51,701 bases of DNA, taken from Streptantibioticus silvisoli (GTDB taxonomy: Bacteria > Actinomycetota > Actinomycetes > Streptomycetales > Streptomycetaceae). The stretch covers positions 1 to 51,701 of the forward strand of contig NZ_JAAGKO020000058.1 in assembly GCF_027947535.2 (NCBI RefSeq). The letters are read 5' to 3'. Below are positions 44,051 through 51,701 of this stretch, one piece after another. Numbering within the stretch: position 1 is the first letter of the stretch; each line of letters starts with the position of its first letter. A program made the position numbers and the translations under genes. A model generated the notes under the pieces. That model made no database searches. It worked only from the letters and a program-made list of their open reading frames with translations, and was not told the origin of the DNA.

Positions 44051-45382
44051 GTGAACATTCCCTACGACTTCCAGGCCCCAGTCTCGCAGACCCTTTTCGA
44101 CCGGGCTGCCGTTGTCACGCCAGGTGGCGTGAACTCTCCGGTGCGCGCCTTCCGTGCGGTGGGTGGAACGCCCCGGTTCATGGTGTCCGGCTCGGGCCCC
44201 TACCTGACCGACGCGGACGGCCGGGAGTACGTGGACCTGGTGTGCTCCTGGGGTCCGATGATCCTCGGCCACGCCCACCCGGCGGTGGTCGACGCGGCGC
44301 GGGACGCGGTCTCGCGCGGCACGTCGTTCGGCACGCCGGGCCTGGGGGAGGTGGAGTTGGCGGAGGAGATCGTCGCCCGGGTCGGGCCCGTTGAGCAGGT
44401 GAGACTGGTCTCCTCCGGCACCGAGGCGACGATGTCGGCCATCCGGCTCGCCCGCGGATTCACCGGCCGCGCCAAGGTGGTCAAGTTCGCCGGCTGTTAC
44501 CACGGCCACGTCGACGCGCTGCTGGCGGCGGCCGGCTCCGGGGTCGCCACCTTCGGTCTGCCCGACACGCCGGGCGTCACCGGCGCGCAGGCCGGCGACA
44601 CGATCGTGCTGCCGTACAACGACCTCGACGCGGTCCGTACCGCCTTCGCCGCCCACCCGGGCGAGATCGCCTGCGTGATCACCGAGGCGTCGCCGGGCAA
44701 CATGGGCGTGGTTCCACCACTTCCCGGCTTCAACCAGGGTTTGGCCGATTTGTGCCGTGCCGGTGGCGCGCTCTACATCTCCGACGAGGTGATGACCGGC
44801 TTCCGCGTCTCGCGGGCCGGCTGGTACGGCCTGGACGGCGTCACGCCCGACCTGATGACGTTCGGCAAGGTCATGGGCGGTGGCTTCCCGGCGGCGGCGT
44901 TCGGCGGCCGGGCCGACGTCATGGCACAGCTGGCCCCGGCCGGCCCGGTCTACCAGGCCGGCACGCTGTCGGGGAACCCGGTGGCCACCGCGGCCGGCCT
45001 GGCTCAGCTGCGGCTGCTGGACGACGCGGTCTACGCCACCGTCGATCAGGTGTCCGCGCAGGTCGGCGACCTGGTCGACGAGGCGTTGACCAAGGAGGGC
45101 GTCCCGCACCGGGTGCAGCGGGCCGGCAACATGTTCTCCGTCTTCTTCACCGAGGACGCCGTCACCGACTACGACGGCGCCCGCGCGCAGGCCGCCCACC
45201 GCTTCACCCCGTTCTTCCACTCCATGCTGGCCAACGGCGTCTACCTGCCGCCGTCCGCGTTCGAGTCGTGGTTCGTCTCCGCGACGCACGACAGCTCCGC
45301 TGTCGAACGCATCGCCGCCGCCCTGCCCGCGGCGGCCCGTGCCGCCGCGCAGGCGGCCGACGCCGAGGAAGGTGCCCGGTGA
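44051..45382 (+). CDS. hemL: glutamate-1-semialdehyde 2,1-aminomutase
   Basis: A 443-residue PLP enzyme that converts glutamate-1-semialdehyde to 5-aminolevulinate, the step between hemA and hemB. Motifs are [46 protein letters not shown] and the PLP lysine K273 in [16 protein letters not shown] start. It is coupled to the next gene by a GTGA overlap. In S. coelicolor, as I recall, this gene is far from the rex-hem operon; here it is only 25 kb away. Confidence 0.96.
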   Translation: MNIPYDFQAPVSQTLFDRAAVVTPGGVNSPVRAFRAVGGTPRFMVSGSGPYLTDADGREYVDLVCSWGPMILGHAHPAVVDAARDAVSRGTSFGTPGLGEVELAEEIVARVGPVEQVRLVSSGTEATMSAIRLARGFTGRAKVVKFAGCYHGHVDALLAAAGSGVATFGLPDTPGVTGAQAGDTIVLPYNDLDAVRTAFAAHPGEIACVITEASPGNMGVVPPLPGFNQGLADLCRAGGALYISDEVMTGFRVSRAGWYGLDGVTPDLMTFGKVMGGGFPAAAFGGRADVMAQLAPAGPVYQAGTLSGNPVATAAGLAQLRLLDDAVYATVDQVSAQVGDLVDEALTKEGVPHRVQRAGNMFSVFFTEDAVTDYDGARAQAAHRFTPFFHSMLANGVYLPPSAFESWFVSATHDSSAVERIAAALPAAARAAAQAADAEEGAR

Positions 45383-46089
45383 CCACCCCCGCCAAGCCCG
45401 CCACTCCCACCGACGACCAGGCGATCACCGTCGTCCACCTGATGCGCCACGGCCAGGTGGAGAACCCCGGCGGTGTGCTCTACGGCCGACTGCCCGGGTA
45501 CCACCTGTCCGACCTGGGCCGGAAGATGGCCGACCGGATCGCCTCCAGCCTGGCCGAGCGCGACATCACCCACGTCGTCTCCTCCCCGCTGGAACGCGCC
45601 CAGGAGACCGCCGCGCCGATCGCCGATGCCCACGACCTGGAGATCGTCACCGACGGCCGGCTCATCGAGGCGCAGAACGTCTTCCAGGGCAAGACGTTCG
45701 GCGTCGGGGACGGCGCGCTGCGCCGGCCCGGGAACTGGAAGCACCTCACCAACCCGTTCCAGCCCAGCTGGGGCGAGCCGTACGTGGACCAGGTCGTCCG
45801 CATGATGGGCGCGCTCACCGCCGCCCGGGACGCCGCCCGCGGCCACGAAGCGGTCTGCGTCAGCCACCAGCTGCCGATCTGGGTGCTGCGCAGCTTCATC
45901 GAGCGCCGCAGGCTCTGGCACGACCCGCGCAAGCGGCAGTGCACCCTGGCGAGCCTGACCAGCGTCACCTTCAAGGGCAACGGGATCGTCTCGCTCGGTT
46001 ACAGCGAACCGGCCCGCGACCTGGTCCCCGCCCACCTGCTGGCCGGCGCCAAGAAGCAGGCCGGGGCGTCGAAGGGCTTCGGGGCGTAG
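45379..46089 (+). CDS. histidine phosphatase (phosphoglycerate-mutase-like)
   Basis: A 236-residue protein with the histidine-phosphatase motif [15 protein letters not shown], the second arginine region [11 protein letters not shown], and the later histidine in [14 protein letters not shown]. Family members transfer or remove phosphates through a phospho-histidine. The exact substrate is unknown; an adjacency with hemL and the cytochrome maturation genes is usual in Streptomyces. The GTG overlaps the hemL stop. Confidence 0.88.
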   Translation: MTTPAKPATPTDDQAITVVHLMRHGQVENPGGVLYGRLPGYHLSDLGRKMADRIASSLAERDITHVVSSPLERAQETAAPIADAHDLEIVTDGRLIEAQNVFQGKTFGVGDGALRRPGNWKHLTNPFQPSWGEPYVDQVVRMMGALTAARDAARGHEAVCVSHQLPIWVLRSFIERRRLWHDPRKRQCTLASLTSVTFKGNGIVSLGYSEPARDLVPAHLLAGAKKQAGASKGFGA

Positions 46090-46105
46090 TCCCGGCCGGT
46101 ACGCC

Positions 46106-46137
46106 GCGGGGCCGCCGTCCTCGGACGGCGGCCCCGC
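46106..46137 (+). terminator. terminator of the hemL operon
   Basis: A perfect 15-bp stem, GCGGGGCCGCCGTCC with GGACGGCGGCCCCGC, closing on TC, 17 bases after the stop codon. Confidence 0.88.
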
Positions 46138-46790
46138 ACCCGCGTTCGGGCGTACGGGTCGCGCCGACCGCGTCCCGGCGCCGCCAGCGTGCGGTACCCG
46201 GTACCGCCTGCGCGCCGCCCGCGTATCGGCTGCGCCGGCCTCCGCGGCCCCCGCGCGCGGGCCCGGTCCCCGCCGCGCTGGTCCGACGGCCGTCCGTCGC
46301 CGCTTCCGCGCCGCGCCGCCGACCGCGTACCGGCTCCGCCGGCCGCCGCAGCCCCCGCTGCCTCCGCGCCGGTCCGACAATCACCCCGCGACCGCCCCCG
46401 CGCCGCCCCCGTTGCGCCGCCGACCACCCGACCGGCCGCGCGCCGGCCCGTCGGCCATCGCAGCCTGCCGTCCGCCGACCCGGGCCCGTCCGTCGCGGCC
46501 CCCGCCGCAGACCCCGGCCCGTCGCGCCGACCGCCTCCGCGCCGCACCCGTCGCGCCGCCAGCCACTGCACCGGCCACCGCAGCCCGCCGCGCCGTCGCC
46601 CCCGGACCCGCCCGCCGCCGACTGCCCGGTCCGGCCGCCCCGGCCCGCCACGCCGCCGGCCGCCCACCACCCGCACCCCCGTATCCCGTCCGGGCTCGCC
46701 CCGCCCCGTCACCCGTCCGCGCCGGTTCGGCCGGTGGTCGGCGGCGTGCGGGGGCGCTGTCGGGTGGGGAAGCCGGGGGGCCTCGTGACC
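46138..46790. repeat. C-rich low-complexity gene-free stretch
   Basis: About 650 bases are made of CCG, CGC and CCGCCG phrases on the plus strand with strong C-over-G skew, so all frames are open but none has coding bias. Related phrases recur, such as CGACCGCGTCCCGGCGCCGC (46168) and CGACCGCGTACCGGCTCCGC (46320). No element, gene or CRISPR-like spacing is seen. Confidence 0.65.
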
Positions 46791-46988
46791 TGAGAGTTCG
46801 TCAGTGAAAGATCACCTTTGTGGGCGTATGTCCGGAGTGATCGTCATACAAATTCCCTCGTTTGCCAAGGAACTGACTTTCCGATCATCGCGTCTAATGG
46901 AAAGTACGCCCCTCACAGGGCGCTCACAGAAGTCAAGGTGACACGGCCTCTGTGGACAACGAAACCGACCGCGGATGGTGGGACTGCG
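46791..46988. promoter_or_regulatory. AT-richer upstream region of the deacetylase lipoprotein
   Basis: The base composition changes sharply to A/T-rich after the C-rich gap. GTGAaagaTCAC at 46804-46815 is a small inverted repeat, and TTGCCA (46864) and TCTAAT (46894) are promoter-like words with unsuitable spacing. The region probably holds the promoter of the gene that follows. Confidence 0.4.
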
Positions 46989-48233
46989 ATGCGCTCGATG
47001 ACTCGAAGGAGCCTGCTCACCCTCACAGCGGGAGCGGCGGTGGGCGCGGCGGCGGGCTGCTCGGCGGACGGCGCCCCCGGCCGGGCGAAACCGAACGCGG
47101 CCGCCCCGGCCCAGGGTGCGCACCACGCGGCCCGGCCGGCGATGGTCAACCTGATCGGCGACGGCTCGACCGCCTACACCGGGGCGCAGCCGTTCCAGCC
47201 GGTGGCGCGGCGGCTGGAGCCGGGGCAGGAGCCGCCGCAGTTCGTGATCTTCTCCTGGGACGGCGCGGGGGAGCTGGACAACGGGCTGTTCCAGCGGTTC
47301 CGCAAGCTCGCCCAGGACCACGACGCGAAGATGACGTTCTTCCTGTCCGGCCTGTACACGCTGCCGGAGGACAAGAAGCGCCTGTACCGGCCGCCGAACA
47401 ACCCGGTCGGCGCGTCGGCGATCGGGTACTTCAAGGACGAGCACATCCGGATGACCCTGGAGCAGGTGCGGCTGGCGTGGCTGGAGGGCCACGAGATCGG
47501 CACCCACTTCAACGGCCACTTCTGCGACGGGTCCGGCAGCGTCGGGAACTGGACGCCGGCCCAGTGGGAGTCGGAGATCGAGCAGGCCGTCGGGTTCGTC
47601 ACGCAGTGGAAGACCAACACCGGCTTCCACGACGTCGACTTCCTGCCGTTCGACTACCGCAAGGAGATGATCGGCGCCCGCACGCCCTGCCTGCTGGGGC
47701 AGGACAACTGGCTGCCGACCGCCCGCAAGCTCGGCTTCCGCTACGACGCCAGCTCGCCGGGCGGCAGCCAGGTCTGGCCGGCCCAGCGGCTCGGTATCTG
47801 GGACCTGCCGCTCCAGCTGATCCCGTTCCCCGGGCACCGCTTCGAGGTGCTGTCGATGGACTACAACATGCTGGCCAACCAGTCCCAGGCGGCCACCAGC
47901 TCCGACCCGCGCAACTACCCGGGCTGGCGCCGGCAGGCCACCGCGTCCTACGTCGCCGGCTTCGAGCGGGCGTACCGCACCAACCGGGCGCCCTTCTACA
48001 TCGGCAACCACTTCGAGCAGTGGAACGGCGGCCTGTACATGGACGCCGTCGAGGAGGCGTTCAAGCACGTCGCGGCGGAGCGGGACAAGGGCGCCGACGT
48101 GCGGCTGGTGTCGTTCAGGCAGTACGTGAACTGGCTGGACGCGCAGGACCCCCGGCTGCTGGCGAAGCTGCGCACCCTCGACGTCGGACAGGCCCCCAGC
48201 GAGGGCTGGGGAGAGTTCACCAAGTCCGTCTGA
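46989..48233 (+). CDS. polysaccharide-deacetylase-like lipoprotein (Tat-type signal)
   Basis: A 414-residue protein. The signal MRSMTRRSLLTLTAGAAVGA ends in the lipobox AAGC and has twin arginines, so it is probably a Tat-exported lipoprotein. The NodB-like domain begins FVIFSWDGAGELDNGLFQRF, with WDG in place of the usual DD, followed by AKMTFFLSGLY and the metal-histidine motif EGHEIGTHFNGHF. Late motifs are YDASSPGG and FYIGNHFEQWNGG. Family members deacetylate amino-sugar polymers of the cell wall; loss of one Asp means activity is uncertain. It sits directly before the cytochrome c maturation genes. Confidence 0.82.
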   Translation: MRSMTRRSLLTLTAGAAVGAAAGCSADGAPGRAKPNAAAPAQGAHHAARPAMVNLIGDGSTAYTGAQPFQPVARRLEPGQEPPQFVIFSWDGAGELDNGLFQRFRKLAQDHDAKMTFFLSGLYTLPEDKKRLYRPPNNPVGASAIGYFKDEHIRMTLEQVRLAWLEGHEIGTHFNGHFCDGSGSVGNWTPAQWESEIEQAVGFVTQWKTNTGFHDVDFLPFDYRKEMIGARTPCLLGQDNWLPTARKLGFRYDASSPGGSQVWPAQRLGIWDLPLQLIPFPGHRFEVLSMDYNMLANQSQAATSSDPRNYPGWRRQATASYVAGFERAYRTNRAPFYIGNHFEQWNGGLYMDAVEEAFKHVAAERDKGADVRLVSFRQYVNWLDAQDPRLLAKLRTLDVGQAPSEGWGEFTKSV

Positions 48234-48341
48234 TCCCGGCCCGCCCGGTCGGCCCGCCGCGTTCTGGCAGGTCGGCGCGGGTGCCGGGGGAACGGCGGGG
48301 GGTGCCAAAAAGCGCCGGACGCCCCATGCGAAACTTTTCAC

Positions 48342-48986
48342 ATGAGTCTGACGTCCACCCCCCGTCCGAGCCGTCCGTCGCGCCGCCCCCGCCGAGCCGT
48401 CGCCGCACTGGCCGCCGCGGGCGCGCTGGCGCTGACCCTGGCCGGATGCGGTTCGATGTCGGGGCAGAGCTCGTCGGGGGCCGGCAGCGGCGGGGAGAAC
48501 ACCCGGTTCGTCCAGGGCACCGGCGAGATCACCACCGTCGAGCAGGGCCACCGGGTGGCCGCGCCGGACATCTCGGGGAAGACGGTGGACGGCGGGAAGC
48601 TCGCGCTGTCCGACTACCCCGGCAAGATCATCGTGCTGAACGTGTGGGGCTCGTGGTGCGACCCGTGCCGCGCCGAGGCGCCCAACCTCGCGCAGGTCGC
48701 CAAGGACACCGCCGGCAAGGACGTGCAGTTCGTCGGCATCGACACCCGTGACATCAAGCCCGCGCAGGCCCAGAGCTTCGAGCGGAAGTTCGGCATCACC
48801 TACCCGAGCCTGTTCGACGCCGACGGCTCGCTGCTGCTGAAGTTCCCGCGCGGCAACCTCAGCCCGAGCGGCATCCCCAACACCCTCATCCTCGACCGGC
48901 AGCACAAGATCGCGGTGCGGCTGCTGAAGCCGCTGACCGCCGACGAGCTGCGCAAGGCGCTCGACCCGATCATCGCGGAGAAGTGA
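48342..48986 (+). CDS. resA: ResA/TlpA-like thiol-disulfide oxidoreductase lipoprotein
   Basis: A 214-residue lipoprotein (lipobox LAGC, Cys36) with a thioredoxin domain. The redox motif is VWGSWCDPCRAEAP (C106, C109), with the cis-Pro in SPSGIPNTLIL and the ResA-type central insert. It reduces the haem-binding CxxCH of apocytochrome c outside the membrane. It is the first of four genes for System II cytochrome c maturation, with one base between its stop and the ccdA start. Confidence 0.92.
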   Translation: MSLTSTPRPSRPSRRPRRAVAALAAAGALALTLAGCGSMSGQSSSGAGSGGENTRFVQGTGEITTVEQGHRVAAPDISGKTVDGGKLALSDYPGKIIVLNVWGSWCDPCRAEAPNLAQVAKDTAGKDVQFVGIDTRDIKPAQAQSFERKFGITYPSLFDADGSLLLKFPRGNLSPSGIPNTLILDRQHKIAVRLLKPLTADELRKALDPIIAEK

Positions 48987-48987
48987 C

Positions 48988-49752
48988 GTGACGGCCCTCG
49001 CCGCGCTGGGCGACTCCAACCAGACCGTGCTGTCCGGCGCGCTGCTGCTCGCGGTGCCGGTCGCGCTCATCGGCGGCCTGGTGTCGTTCTTCTCCCCGTG
49101 CGTGCTGCCGCTGGTGCCCGGCTACCTCAGCTACGTCACCGGGGTCTCCGGCGCCGACCTCGGCGACGCGCGGCGCGGCCGGATGGCGGCCGGCTCCTCG
49201 CTGTTCGTGCTGGGCTTCACCGCGGTGTTCGTCTCCGGCGGCGCGTTGTTCGGCGGCTTCGGCTACACGTTGCAGGCGTACAAGGACCCGATCACCAAGG
49301 TGCTCGGCGCGCTGACGATCCTGCTGGGCATCGCCTTCATGGGCGTGGTCCCGGGACTGTTCCAGCGCGAGTTCCGGCTGCACAAGCGGCCCACGATCGG
49401 GCTGGTCGGCGCGCCGCTGCTCGGCGTGCTGTTCGGCGTCGGCTGGACCCCGTGCCTGGGCCCGACCCTCGCCGCGGTCAACGCGCTGTCGATGAACCAG
49501 GCCAGCGCCGGGCGCGGCGCGCTGCTGACCGCGGTGTACTGCGCGGGGCTGGGCGTGCCGTTCATCGTGGCCGCGATAGCGTTCCGCAAGGCGCTCGGTG
49601 CCTTCTCCTTCGTCAAGCGGCACTACGCCTGGGTGATGCGCATCGGCGGCGGCATGCTGGTGGCGGTCGGCGTCCTGCTCGTCACGGGGGCCTGGGACTG
49701 GATCATCTACCAGATGCAGGGCTGGTCCGGTGGCTTCAATGTGGGGATCTGA
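48988..49752 (+). CDS. ccdA: CcdA cytochrome c biogenesis / thiol-reduction membrane protein
   Basis: A 254-residue protein with six transmembrane helices. The two redox cysteines lie in FFSPCVLPLVPGYLSYVTG and GWTPCLGPTLAAVNAL, the hallmark of CcdA/DsbD. It carries electrons from cytoplasmic thioredoxin across the membrane to ResA. GTG start; resB starts 3 bases after the stop. Confidence 0.94.
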   Translation: MTALAALGDSNQTVLSGALLLAVPVALIGGLVSFFSPCVLPLVPGYLSYVTGVSGADLGDARRGRMAAGSSLFVLGFTAVFVSGGALFGGFGYTLQAYKDPITKVLGALTILLGIAFMGVVPGLFQREFRLHKRPTIGLVGAPLLGVLFGVGWTPCLGPTLAAVNALSMNQASAGRGALLTAVYCAGLGVPFIVAAIAFRKALGAFSFVKRHYAWVMRIGGGMLVAVGVLLVTGAWDWIIYQMQGWSGGFNVGI

Positions 49753-49755
49753 AAG

Positions 49756-51474
49756 ATGAGCGGTACGGACCGGGCCGGCGCGACACGCGCGGCGGACACC
49801 GAGGCGGCGGCCGCGGCGCTGAGCACCGCGCCGCGCGAGGAGACCGGCGGTGACGACGGCTCCGGCGGGCCGAACCTGCCACGGCTCGGGGTGATCGGCT
49901 GGACGCGGTGGTTCTGGCGGCAGCTGACCTCGATGCGGGTGGCGCTGATCCTGCTGTTCCTGCTGTCGCTGGCGGCCATACCCGGCTCGATCATCCCGCA
50001 GCAGAACACCGAGCCGGTCAAGGTCACCGACTTCCTGACCAAGCACACCCTGGTCGGCCCGCTCTACACCCGGCTCGGACTGTTCCACGTCTACAGCTCG
50101 GTGTGGTTCTCGGCGATCTACATCCTGCTGTTCGTCTCGCTGGCCGGCTGCATCGTGCCGCGCGCCTGGCAGTTCGTCGGCCAGCTCAACGGCCGCCCGC
50201 CGCGCGCCCCGCGCAAGCTGGACCGGATGCCGGCCTACGCGACCTGGACCACCGAGGCCGAGCCGGACGTGGTGCTGAAGGCGGCCACCGCCCGGCTGCG
50301 CTCGCGCCGCTACCGGATCGCGCCGGACGACGGATCGGTGGCCGCCGAGAAGGGCTACCTGCGCGAGGCCGGCAACCTGCTGTTCCACATCGCGCTGTTC
50401 GGCCTGCTGATCGCCTTCGCCATCGGCACCCTGTTCAAGTCCGACGGCACCACGCTGGTCACCACCGGCGGCGGCTTCAGCAACAACCAGACGCAGTACG
50501 ACGACCTGAGCCACGGCGCGCTGTTCGACCCGGACGACATGGCGCCCTTCGGGTTCACGCTGAACACCTTCAAGGCCACCTACCAGACCTCCGGTCCCAC
50601 CAAGGGCACCCCGGTCACCTTCTCGGCCGGCCTGACGTACGCGGCGGCCGACGGCAAGGAACACCGCACCACCATCCACGTCAACGAGCCGCTGAAGATC
50701 GAGGGCAACAAGGTCTACCTGACCTCGCACGGCTACTCGATGAACGTCACCGTGCACGACGCGAAGGGCAACGTGGCCTTCACCGGCCCGGTGCCGTTCC
50801 TGCCGCTGGACGGCAACCTCGCCTCGCAGGGCGTCATCAAGGTCCCGGACGCGGTCGGCAAGGACGGCAAGCCGGAGCAGTTGGGCTTCGCCGGCCTGTT
50901 CACCCCGACCACGGTCAAGGACCCGGTGATGGGCCCCCAGTCGACCTTCCCGGCGCTGGGCCGCCCCGACATGTTCCTGACCGCGTACTACGGCGACCTC
51001 GGCATGGACGCCGGGCTGCCGCAGAACGTCTACCAGCTCGACACCGCCAACAAGAACCTCCACCAGTTCAAGTTTCCCAACGGTTCGCCGCTGAGCGTGC
51101 AGATGGCGCCCGGCGACTCCCTGAAGCTGCCGAACGGCGCCGGAACGCTCACGTTCAACGGCGTCGACAGCTGGGCCGACTTCGAGATCGTCCACCAGCC
51201 CGGCATCCCGCTGGCCCTCGGCAGCGCGCTGAGCATGCTGCTGGGACTGGCCGGCTCGCTGTTCATCCAGCGCCGCCGGGTGTGGGTGCGCGCGGTCGCC
51301 GGACCCGGCGGGCGCACCGTGGTGGAGATGGCCGGACTCGGCCGCAGCGAATCGCCCAAGGTTGCCGACGAGCTGACCCAGCTCGTGCGGATCGTGCACG
51401 AACAGGCCCCGACCGCCCCCGACCCGCAGACCGACCCGACCGACGACGCGCGGGAAGCGAAGGAGCACGCGTGA
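49756..51474 (+). CDS. resB: cytochrome c biogenesis protein ResB (Ccs1)
   Basis: A 572-residue membrane protein. Three N-terminal helices (RVALILLFLLSLAAIPGSII, AIYILLFVSLAGCIV, LLFHIALFGLLIAFAIG) and a C-terminal helix (LALGSALSMLLGLAGSLF) flank a large extracytoplasmic domain of about 300 residues. The PGSIIPQQ motif is typical. With CcsB it forms the heme-export and cytochrome c synthetase complex. It overlaps ccsB by 4 bases (GTGA). Confidence 0.93.
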   Translation: MSGTDRAGATRAADTEAAAAALSTAPREETGGDDGSGGPNLPRLGVIGWTRWFWRQLTSMRVALILLFLLSLAAIPGSIIPQQNTEPVKVTDFLTKHTLVGPLYTRLGLFHVYSSVWFSAIYILLFVSLAGCIVPRAWQFVGQLNGRPPRAPRKLDRMPAYATWTTEAEPDVVLKAATARLRSRRYRIAPDDGSVAAEKGYLREAGNLLFHIALFGLLIAFAIGTLFKSDGTTLVTTGGGFSNNQTQYDDLSHGALFDPDDMAPFGFTLNTFKATYQTSGPTKGTPVTFSAGLTYAAADGKEHRTTIHVNEPLKIEGNKVYLTSHGYSMNVTVHDAKGNVAFTGPVPFLPLDGNLASQGVIKVPDAVGKDGKPEQLGFAGLFTPTTVKDPVMGPQSTFPALGRPDMFLTAYYGDLGMDAGLPQNVYQLDTANKNLHQFKFPNGSPLSVQMAPGDSLKLPNGAGTLTFNGVDSWADFEIVHQPGIPLALGSALSMLLGLAGSLFIQRRRVWVRAVAGPGGRTVVEMAGLGRSESPKVADELTQLVRIVHEQAPTAPDPQTDPTDDAREAKEHA

Positions 51475-51701
51475 ACATCGCCGACGCGGTGAACGAGACG
51501 TTCGCCAACTACAGCAACTACCTGATCTATTCGGCGATGGCCGTCTACACGCTGGCCTTCCTCGCACACATCGCGGAGTGGACCTTCGGCAGCCGCAGCA
51601 AGATCGCCCGCACCTCCGCGCTGGTGGCCACCCCGGCCGCGGCCGTCGCGGTGCCCGCCCCGGCGGCCCCCCCCCAGGTCGCCCCCCCCGCCCCCCCCCC
51701 C
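51471..51701 (+). CDS. ccsB: cytochrome c biogenesis protein CcsB (ResC), 3' end missing
   Basis: The first 77 or so codons of the heme-handling partner of ResB: MNIADAVNETFANYSNYLIY then the first helix SAMAVYTLAFLAHIAEW. The window ends before the WWD heme motif. The last 40 bases are long C-runs, so the final codons are unreliable. Confidence 0.85.
   Translation, partial: MNIADAVNETFANYSNYLIYSAMAVYTLAFLAHIAEWTFGSRSKIARTSALVATPAAAVAVPAPAAPPQVAPPAPPP

Noticed and set aside
45971-46712. Minus-strand ORFs in the C-rich block
   Set aside because: All frames are open there from base composition alone, and products are Gly/Arg repeats.
48970-51567. 865-codon minus-strand open frame over ccdA and resB
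   Set aside because: Antisense to clear membrane-protein genes; the reading is His/Gln/Arg-rich without recognisable fold.
1-51701. Transposases, integrases, att sites, tRNA genes
   Set aside because: None was recognised on either strand; the accessory block at 24.5-28.8 kb has no visible mobility gene or flanking repeat.

Overview
The window is high-GC actinobacterial DNA with strong G/C bias at third codon positions, frequent GTG starts and gene content typical of Streptomyces or a close relative (Streptomycetaceae). Key markers are the developmental sigma factor BldN with its anti-sigma factor RsbN, the BldD-target regulator BdtA, the redox sensor Rex heading a hem operon, a class I lysyl-tRNA synthetase beside argS, and a DUF2637 protein. 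The window opens inside a 5S rRNA gene and ends in poly-C runs inside ccsB, so both ends look like assembly boundaries.

Layout. 1-166: end of an rRNA operon and its terminator. 0.2-7.3 kb (+): HAD hydrolase, MFS transporter, AcuC deacetylase, phosphatase-like protein, BdtA, a 32-residue ribosomal protein bS22, NAD-dependent epimerase and an acyltransferase. 7.4-11.2 kb (-): rsbN, bldN and a HAD-IB phosphatase, with a candidate sigma-BldN promoter before rsbN and a candidate BldD box before bldN. 11.4-18.9 kb (+): glutaredoxin-like protein, DEDDh exonuclease, then rex-hemA-hemC-hemD-hemB behind a clear Rex operator; rex to hemD are joined by 4-base stop/start overlaps.

19-24.3 kb holds a small membrane protein, a zinc-ribbon/XRE regulator with inverted repeats upstream, a LytR-CpsA-Psr cell-wall enzyme and another membrane protein. 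24.5-28.8 kb (+) is an accessory block: two small secreted proteins, then four close-set genes coding for a WXG100-like protein, a type VII secretion-signal protein with a transmembrane and acidic middle, and two translationally coupled proteins of unknown function. This block is the strongest candidate for an undescribed system. A perfect 20-bp-stem terminator separates it from argS.

28.9-37.6 kb: argS (-) and lysS (+) diverge, followed by the DUF2637 protein, two related lipoproteins and RtcB RNA ligase with an unusual glycine-rich insertion. 37.6-39.3 kb is almost gene-free and repeat-rich. 39.3-43.8 kb (-): DUF393 thiol oxidoreductase, SDR, a secreted S53 peptidase whose start codon may be ATT, and a conserved hypothetical protein. 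44-51.7 kb (+): hemL and a phosphoglycerate-mutase-like protein, a C-rich gap, a deacetylase lipoprotein, and the System II cytochrome c maturation set resA-ccdA-resB-ccsB.

Functionally the window joins heme synthesis (hemA, hemC, hemD, hemB, hemL) and heme use (cytochrome c maturation) with redox control (Rex), next to developmental regulation (BldN/RsbN, BdtA).
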